DNA from: an uncultured Eubacteriales bacterium
GTDB lineage: Bacteria; Bacillota; Clostridia; Oscillospirales; Oscillospiraceae
Direction of reading: 5' to 3'
Assembly: GCA_900549405.1 (NCBI GenBank)
Contig: URNZ01000008.1
Span: 1-50,998 of the forward strand
Length of the DNA stretch: 50,998 nucleotides
The notes beneath the pieces were generated by a model that saw nothing but the letters and a program-made list of their open reading frames with translations, searched no databases and had not been told where the DNA came from. Positions 46,798 to 50,998 of this stretch are shown one piece after another; positions within the stretch are counted from its first letter, which is position 1; each line of letters starts with the position of its first letter. A program made the translations under genes and the position numbers.

Positions 46798-48894
46798 ATG
46801 ACCGTCACACCGGACACCCCGCTGACGCAATTTCCCGGCGTGGGAGAGGTCCGGGCCAAAAAGCTCTCCCATCTGGGACTGAATACCGCCGGGGACCTGC
46901 TGACCTATTACCCCCGGGACTACGAGGACCGGCGGCAGGTCTATGCCATCCGCCAGGCCCCGGAGGGGGTGCGGGTGTGCGTGCGGGCCATGGTGGCCCA
47001 GCACCCCCGGCTCGCCCGCATCCGAAAGGGGCTGGATCTGGTCCAGGTGCCCGTGGTGGACCAGGGGGGCACCCTGCACCTGACCTTTTTCAACCAGAGC
47101 TATGTGGAGCGGGCCCTGCTGCCCGGGGAGGACTATGTCTTCTATGGCCAGGTGGAGCGCCAGGGCAACCGCCTGTCCATGACCAACCCGGTGTTCGAGC
47201 GGGCGGACCGCCGGGACGTCACCGGGCGCATCGTCCCCGTCTATCCCCTCACCGCCGGGATATCCAGCCACCTTCTCTCCAGTCTGGTGCGCCAGGCCCT
47301 GCCCTGCGCCAGGGGGATGGCGGACACCCTGCCCCAGGGGGTGCGCCAGGCCCACCACCTGGCGGCGGCGGAGTTTGCCCTCACCGCCATCCACTTTCCC
47401 CCGGACGACCAGGCATTGGACCTGGCCCGGCGGCGGCTGGCCTTTGAGGAGCTGTTCTACCTGGCGGTGGGCCTGGCCTTTCTCAAGCGCCGCCGCATGA
47501 CGGGCAGCCCCGGCTGCCAGGTCCCCGCCCTGCCGGTGGACCAGTTTGCCGCCCTGCTGCCCTTCTCCCCCACCGATGCCCAGCGCCGGACCATGGAGGA
47601 GGCCGCCCGGGACATGGCCTCCGGCAGGCCCATGAACCGCCTGGTCCAGGGGGATGTTGGCTCGGGCAAGACGGTGGTGGCCGCCTACGCCGGGTGGCTG
47701 GCGGTGCAGGGGGGCTTTCAGGCGGCCATGATGGCCCCCACCGAGGTGCTGGCCGAGCAGCACTTCCGCACCCTGTCCGCCCTGCTCTCCCCCGCCGGGG
47801 TGCGGGTGGGTCTGCTCACCGGGGCCATGACCGCCGCCCAAAAGCGCAAGGTCCACGCCGCCCTGGCAGCGGGGGACATCGACTTTGTGGTGGGCACCCA
47901 CGCCCTGCTGTCCCAGGGGGTGGCCTTCCGCCGCCTGGCCCTGATCGTCACCGACGAGCAGCACCGCTTCGGCGTGGAGCAGCGCTCCGCCCTGGCGGAG
48001 AAGTCTGCCGCCGGAGGGATGCCCTCCCCCCACGTGCTGGTCATGTCCGCCACGCCCATCCCCCGCACATTGGCCCTGATCCTGTACGGCGATTTAGACG
48101 TGTCCGTCATCGACCAGCTGCCCCCCGGACGCACCCCCATCTCCACCTATGTCATCCGGGAGGACAAGCGCCAGCGGATGTATAACTTCGTCCGCCGTCA
48201 AGTCGGGGAGGGCCGCCAGGTGTATATCGTCTGCCCCGCGGTGGAGGAGGACCCGGAGGCCGCCCTGCCCGGGGAGGAGTCCCCCGCCATGACGCTGAAG
48301 GCGGTGAAGAGCTACGCCCAGCGCCTTCAGCGGGAGGTGTTCCCCGACCTGACGGTGGGCATCCTCCACGGGAAGATGCGCCCCAAGGAGAAGGACGCGG
48401 CCATGCGGGCCTTTTCTGAGGGGAAAACGCAGGTGCTGGTAGCCACCACGGTGATCGAGGTGGGGGTGGACGTGCCAAACGCCACGCTCATCATCATCGA
48501 GAACGCGGACCGCTTTGGTTTGAGCCAGCTCCACCAGCTGCGGGGCCGGGTGGGCCGGGGGGAGCACCCCTCCTTCTGTGTCCTGCTCACCGCCACCCGG
48601 AACCCGGATTCTATGGCCCGGCTGCGCACCCTGGCCTCCACCACCGACGGCTTTCAGATCTCCCAGGAGGACCTGAAGCTGCGGGGCCCGGGGGACTTCT
48701 TCGGGCGGCGGCAGCACGGTCTGCCCCAGATGAAGCTGTCTGACCTGGCCGCCGACATGCCCCTGCTCCACGAGGCCCAGGCCGCAGCGGAGGAGCTGCT
48801 CTCCCGCGACCCGGAGCTGAGCGAGCCGGAAAACCGCCCCGTCCTGGCCCGCGTGCGGCGGCTATTTGAGGATACGGGGAATAGTCTAAACTAA
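46798..48894 (+). CDS. recG: ATP-dependent DNA helicase RecG
   Basis: RecG reverses stalled replication forks and migrates Holliday junctions. The 698-residue protein has the N-terminal wedge/OB domain (PGVGEVRAKKLSHLGL, YPRDYEDR), Walker A GDVGSGKT (about 286), the DEQH box (about 386), SATPIPRTL (motif III), and VATTVIEVGVDVPNAT and QLRGRVGRG (motifs V and VI). It ends with the TRG region (ISQEDLKLRGPGDFFG). ATG 46798 follows GAAAGGAGG. It is divergent from the dehydrogenase gene. Confidence 0.97.
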   Translation: MTVTPDTPLTQFPGVGEVRAKKLSHLGLNTAGDLLTYYPRDYEDRRQVYAIRQAPEGVRVCVRAMVAQHPRLARIRKGLDLVQVPVVDQGGTLHLTFFNQSYVERALLPGEDYVFYGQVERQGNRLSMTNPVFERADRRDVTGRIVPVYPLTAGISSHLLSSLVRQALPCARGMADTLPQGVRQAHHLAAAEFALTAIHFPPDDQALDLARRRLAFEELFYLAVGLAFLKRRRMTGSPGCQVPALPVDQFAALLPFSPTDAQRRTMEEAARDMASGRPMNRLVQGDVGSGKTVVAAYAGWLAVQGGFQAAMMAPTEVLAEQHFRTLSALLSPAGVRVGLLTGAMTAAQKRKVHAALAAGDIDFVVGTHALLSQGVAFRRLALIVTDEQHRFGVEQRSALAEKSAAGGMPSPHVLVMSATPIPRTLALILYGDLDVSVIDQLPPGRTPISTYVIREDKRQRMYNFVRRQVGEGRQVYIVCPAVEEDPEAALPGEESPAMTLKAVKSYAQRLQREVFPDLTVGILHGKMRPKEKDAAMRAFSEGKTQVLVATTVIEVGVDVPNATLIIIENADRFGLSQLHQLRGRVGRGEHPSFCVLLTATRNPDSMARLRTLASTTDGFQISQEDLKLRGPGDFFGRRQHGLPQMKLSDLAADMPLLHEAQAAAEELLSRDPELSEPENRPVLARVRRLFEDTGNSLN

Positions 48895-48895
48895 A

Positions 48896-48957
48896 TGTCA
48901 TTGCGAGGAGGGCGCAGCCCGACGCGGCAATCCGTAACCTACGTCCTCGCAATGACA
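48896..48957. repeat. Dispersed repeat, family C, compact copy
   Basis: A 62-bp unit with 14-bp perfect inverted ends TGTCATTGCGAGGA / TCCTCGCAATGACA around GGGCGCAGCCCGACGCGGCA. It begins one base after the recG stop codon. Confidence 0.85.
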
Positions 48958-48984
48958 AAAAATCAACTTCAGGAGGTTTTAATT

Positions 48985-49458
48985 ATGTTAACTTTCCGTG
49001 ACATCACCCTGGCCGACCGGGAGCTGGTCATGCCCATGGTCCAGGCCTTTTATCAGACCGACGCGGTGGACCACCCGGTGGACCAGGCCATTCTGGACCG
49101 GTCTTTTCTGGCCGCCGCCGACCACGCCGAGCCCCTGCTGCGGGGGGTGCTGCTGTTTCAGGATGACCAGCCCGTGGGCTATATCTACCTGACCCAGTGC
49201 TACTCCGCCGAGGTGGGGGGCCGGTGCGTGTTCATCGAGGAGATCTTCCTGCTGGAACCCTACCGGGGCCTGGGCCTGGGCCACCAGATCATGGCCTGGA
49301 TCGAGAGCCAGTACCCCTCCGCCCGCCGCTTCCGCCTGGAGGTGACGGAGGTGAACCAGCGGGCCGTCGCCCTGTACGAAAAGAGCGGATACCAGTATCT
49401 GCACTATGACCAGATGGTGCTGGATAAGATCAGCGGAGGGCTGGACGAGCATATTTGA
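48985..49458 (+). CDS. GNAT family N-acetyltransferase
   Basis: The 157-residue protein is a complete GNAT fold. IEEIFLLEPYRGLGLGHQIMAW holds beta-4 and the acetyl-CoA-binding loop (RGLGLGHQ), and VNQRAVALYEKSGYQ the late Asn and Tyr motif. ATG 48985 follows AGGAGG. It stands alone between repeat clusters. The substrate is unknown; the family includes ribosomal-protein and antibiotic acetyltransferases. Confidence 0.88.
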   Translation: MLTFRDITLADRELVMPMVQAFYQTDAVDHPVDQAILDRSFLAAADHAEPLLRGVLLFQDDQPVGYIYLTQCYSAEVGGRCVFIEEIFLLEPYRGLGLGHQIMAWIESQYPSARRFRLEVTEVNQRAVALYEKSGYQYLHYDQMVLDKISGGLDEHI

Positions 49459-49475
49459 GAAATGAGAAAAAACGC

Positions 49476-49640
49476 CGGGCGGCCAAAGGCCGCCCCTACG
49501 GACAGCCGACGACACCTGGCGTAGGGGCGGATATCATCCGCCCGCAATGCCGGTGTGCTGACGGCGGGCGGACACAGAGGTCCGCCCCTACAGAACGCTA
49601 TCGGTGCCCGGTGTAGGGGCGGCCTTTGGCCGCCCGCATA
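49476..49640. repeat. Dispersed repeat cluster, family B (four units)
   Basis: Four alternating units: GGGCGGCCAAAGGCCGCCCC (49478-49497), GTAGGGGCGGATATCATCC (49520-49545), GGGCGGACACAGAGG/CCGCCCCTAC (49565-49591) and GTAGGGGCGGCC/GGCCGCCCGC (49611-49637). They are two inverted pairs and fill the gap before the redox-protein gene. Confidence 0.8.
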
Positions 49641-49683
49641 AACAGATGCCTAAATCAACAACAAACGTGAGGAGGAAACATTT

Positions 49684-50070
49684 ATGACCAAACACATGGA
49701 GACGGCCCACGCGCTGCGGGGCCGCACCGACGTACATTTCAACTGCTGCCAGTCTGTGCTGGTGTCCTTTGCCGCCGACCTGGGGCTGACGGAGGAGCAG
49801 GCCTTTGCTCTGGGCAGCAACTTTGGGGCAGGGATGCGCATGGGCTCGGCCTGCGGGGCCCTCACCGGGGCGCTGATGGCCCTGGGCCTGATGGGCTGCG
49901 ACGAGAAAAAGGCCATCGAACTGCTGCGCCGGTTCCGAGCCGACCACGGGGCCACCGACTGCGCCACCCTGCTGCGGGCCTCGAAAGACCGGGGGGAGGA
50001 GAAAAAGGCCCACTGCGACGGACTGGTCTATGAGATGGTCCAGGCGGTGGAGGAGCTGACGGGGGAGTGA
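49684..50070 (+). CDS. C_GCAxxG_C_C family (redox-type) protein
   Basis: A small family, often with Cys-bound metal or redox function, named for its Cys pattern. The 128-residue protein has CCQS (C22-C23 region), GMRMGSACGALTGALMALG (the GCAxxG block), DCATLL and AHCDGL, in the family order. There is no signal peptide. ATG 49684 follows GTGAGGAGG. It is monocistronic between repeats. Its partner and substrate are unknown. Confidence 0.85.
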   Translation: MTKHMETAHALRGRTDVHFNCCQSVLVSFAADLGLTEEQAFALGSNFGAGMRMGSACGALTGALMALGLMGCDEKKAIELLRRFRADHGATDCATLLRASKDRGEEKKAHCDGLVYEMVQAVEELTGE

Positions 50071-50085
50071 CCTTCAATCGTCTCC

Positions 50086-50129
50086 TGTCATTGCAAGAAG
50101 GCCCGAAGGGCCGACGCGGCGATCCGCGA
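50086..50129. repeat. Dispersed repeat, family C, degenerate copy
   Basis: TGTCATTGCAAGAAGG ... CCGACGCGGCGATCCGCGA matches the start of the compact copy at 48896 with several changes and lacks the right inverted end. Confidence 0.65.
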
Positions 50130-50257
50130 CCCCCGTCCCTTGGCCCCATGTTAATAGAAACTTTATCAAGAATTCATGTAAGAAACTCACCCCCCTCTGC
50201 GTTTATATAACAGGAGAATAAAAATCCGGTCATAACATGCGTAAGGAGATGTGTTTT

Positions 50258-50719
50258 ATGCGAAAGCGTATTTTTGCGTTAGCAGTTCCGGTTGTATTGG
50301 TCGTGCTGGGCGCCATATATCTTTTCTCTTCCGGGCACAGCGAAATTCAAACCTACACCGATCAAGATCATGGCTTTAGCATTGATCTGATGGAAAATCA
50401 ATTTGCGGTTGAGACAACCTCTGATCCAGAAACAACGGAAATATCGTTCCTGGATAAAAATATTCAAAGTAATTACCCAGAATGGACAGGCACGGTATTT
50501 ACCATTCTCGTATATGACAGAGATGTTGCCGGGGAAAATCCATTCAATCGTTTGGATGGACCAAACTATTTGGGGGAGAGCGACAGATTTTATTACGGGA
50601 TCTATTTCCCAACAGATGTGAACTATCCACCAGATGAAGCGGAAGCGGCAGAGCACTATGAAGAACTCAGCCGCTTTGCCCGTGACCGTGTTGCAGAGAG
50701 TTTTTCCATATTGCCTTGA
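50258..50719 (+). CDS. Membrane-anchored hypothetical protein, low GC
   Basis: ATG 50258 follows GTAAGGAG. A single N-terminal hydrophobic segment (IFALAVPVVLVVLGAIYLF) anchors or exports the 153-residue protein. The mature part (YTDQDHGFSIDLMENQFAVE, TEISFLDKNI, TVFTILVYDRD) looks beta-rich, like small PsbP/DUF4367-like secreted domains, but this is only a resemblance. The AT-rich codons contrast sharply with the neighbours and suggest transfer. It has no obvious operon partner. Confidence 0.75.
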   Translation: MRKRIFALAVPVVLVVLGAIYLFSSGHSEIQTYTDQDHGFSIDLMENQFAVETTSDPETTEISFLDKNIQSNYPEWTGTVFTILVYDRDVAGENPFNRLDGPNYLGESDRFYYGIYFPTDVNYPPDEAEAAEHYEELSRFARDRVAESFSILP

Positions 50720-50739
50720 AGCGTTCCCGCGCAATGACA
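50719..50739. repeat. Dispersed repeat, family C, fragment
   Basis: AAGCGTTCCCGCGCAATGACA is the right end of a family C unit, immediately after the low-GC gene. Confidence 0.55.
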
Positions 50740-50748
50740 ACAAAACGA

Positions 50749-50786
50749 CAAACGGCCCTGACCGGGGATGTGGTCAGGGCCGTTTG
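50749..50786. terminator. Strong hairpin terminator
   Basis: CAAACGGCCCTGACC (50749-50763) and GGTCAGGGCCGTTTG (50772-50786) form a perfect 15-bp stem. The 3' side is T-rich (CCTGTGTGTGTTTG) but has no continuous U-run. It probably serves the low-GC gene. Confidence 0.65.
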
Positions 50787-50998
50787 CCTGTGTGTGTTTG
50801 TAAAGGAGAGAGAGTAATAGGAGAAATATCTTGATTTCTTTCTTGGTACGCGTATAGAATACCGGATAATTGCGGCAGAATCGTGACGGCGGAATGAATT
50901 TTTTGTGAACATTGCAGAATCTTTTCCACTGTGGCCCCCTTGCGAAAGGCCGATTCCCCTTGTCAAGGGGAAATGTCCCGAAGGGACAAAAGGGATAG
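50787..50998. other. Non-coding tail with a family D/A-type repeat at the window edge
   Basis: No convincing gene is seen. The last 65 bp (50934-50998) match the intergenic hairpin repeats (CCCCCTTGCGAAAGG, CCCCTTGTCAAGGGG, TGTCCCGAAGGGACA) and run off the window. Confidence 0.5.

Noticed and set aside
46651..48033. N-terminal extension of the hydroxyacid dehydrogenase
   Set aside because: The frame stays open through the antisense of recG, but the family start and ribosome binding site are at 46650.
49476..49640. CRISPR-like array
   Set aside because: Units are inverted palindromes without regular spacers, and no cas genes are present.

Overview
This window is chromosomal DNA from a high-GC, low-oxygen Firmicute, most likely an Oscillospiraceae-type butyrate producer (Flavonifractor / Lawsonibacter / Intestinimonas-like). 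The inference rests on AGGAGG-type ribosome binding sites, a butyryl-CoA:acetate CoA-transferase-like gene, the Asp23-FakA pair, ZapA, SLH-domain surface proteins, a CIRCE heat-shock operator, several radical-SAM enzymes, and very GC-rich third codon positions. No phage, IS transposase, integrase or CRISPR array was seen.

Layout. 0-4 kb: a tRNA pair (partial initiator Met, Leu-UAA) reading leftward, a 40-codon orphan ORF with its own terminator, prfB without the usual programmed frameshift, and htpG behind a perfect-spacing CIRCE element. 4-14.6 kb (minus strand): dut, maf, mreC, mreD, mrdA, mrp and nadE form an elongation/housekeeping cluster; zapA and a U32 peptidase-family gene form a second one. 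14.8-23.2 kb (plus): asp23-fakA, mutY-pflX-like radical SAM, an M20 dipeptidase, an FMN alpha-hydroxyacid oxidase-like enzyme with a five-Cys N-terminus, and an LCP cell-wall ligase. 23.3-27.3 kb: shikimate kinase, a DEAD-box helicase with a three-hairpin leader, and the CoA-transferase. 27.4-30.9 kb: a tiny ORF, then on the minus strand TatD with its linked radical SAM protein, a receiver/histidine-kinase chimera of only 79 residues, a DUF4956 membrane protein and a VTC-type polyphosphate polymerase-domain protein. 31-35.4 kb: a frameshifted SLH gene, ilvE, a strongly structured intergenic region, a hypothetical gene plus a phosphoesterase, and a nitronate monooxygenase-like gene.

35.5-38.1 kb is the most accessory-looking part: a HipA-like kinase, a divergent SLOG (DUF1273-like) protein of lower GC, and a small HTH protein. 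The SLOG promoter is buried in two overlapping copies of one palindromic operator. 38.1-45.7 kb: a DMT/EamA transporter, a lipoprotein, a three-gene MacA/MacB-like efflux or export operon, and a large SLH protein. 45.7-51 kb: a D-2-hydroxyacid dehydrogenase, recG, a GNAT acetyltransferase, a C_GCAxxG_C_C redox-type protein and a low-GC membrane-anchored protein.

Two themes deserve attention. First, many intergenic spaces are filled by at least four families of short, palindromic dispersed repeats that never interrupt a gene here. Second, mirror-image direct-repeat operators lie between the VTC gene and the broken SLH gene, next to a collapsed two-component system, as if the regulator was lost but its targets remained. 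The best candidate for an undescribed system is the HipA-like kinase / SLOG / HTH group with its tandem operator.
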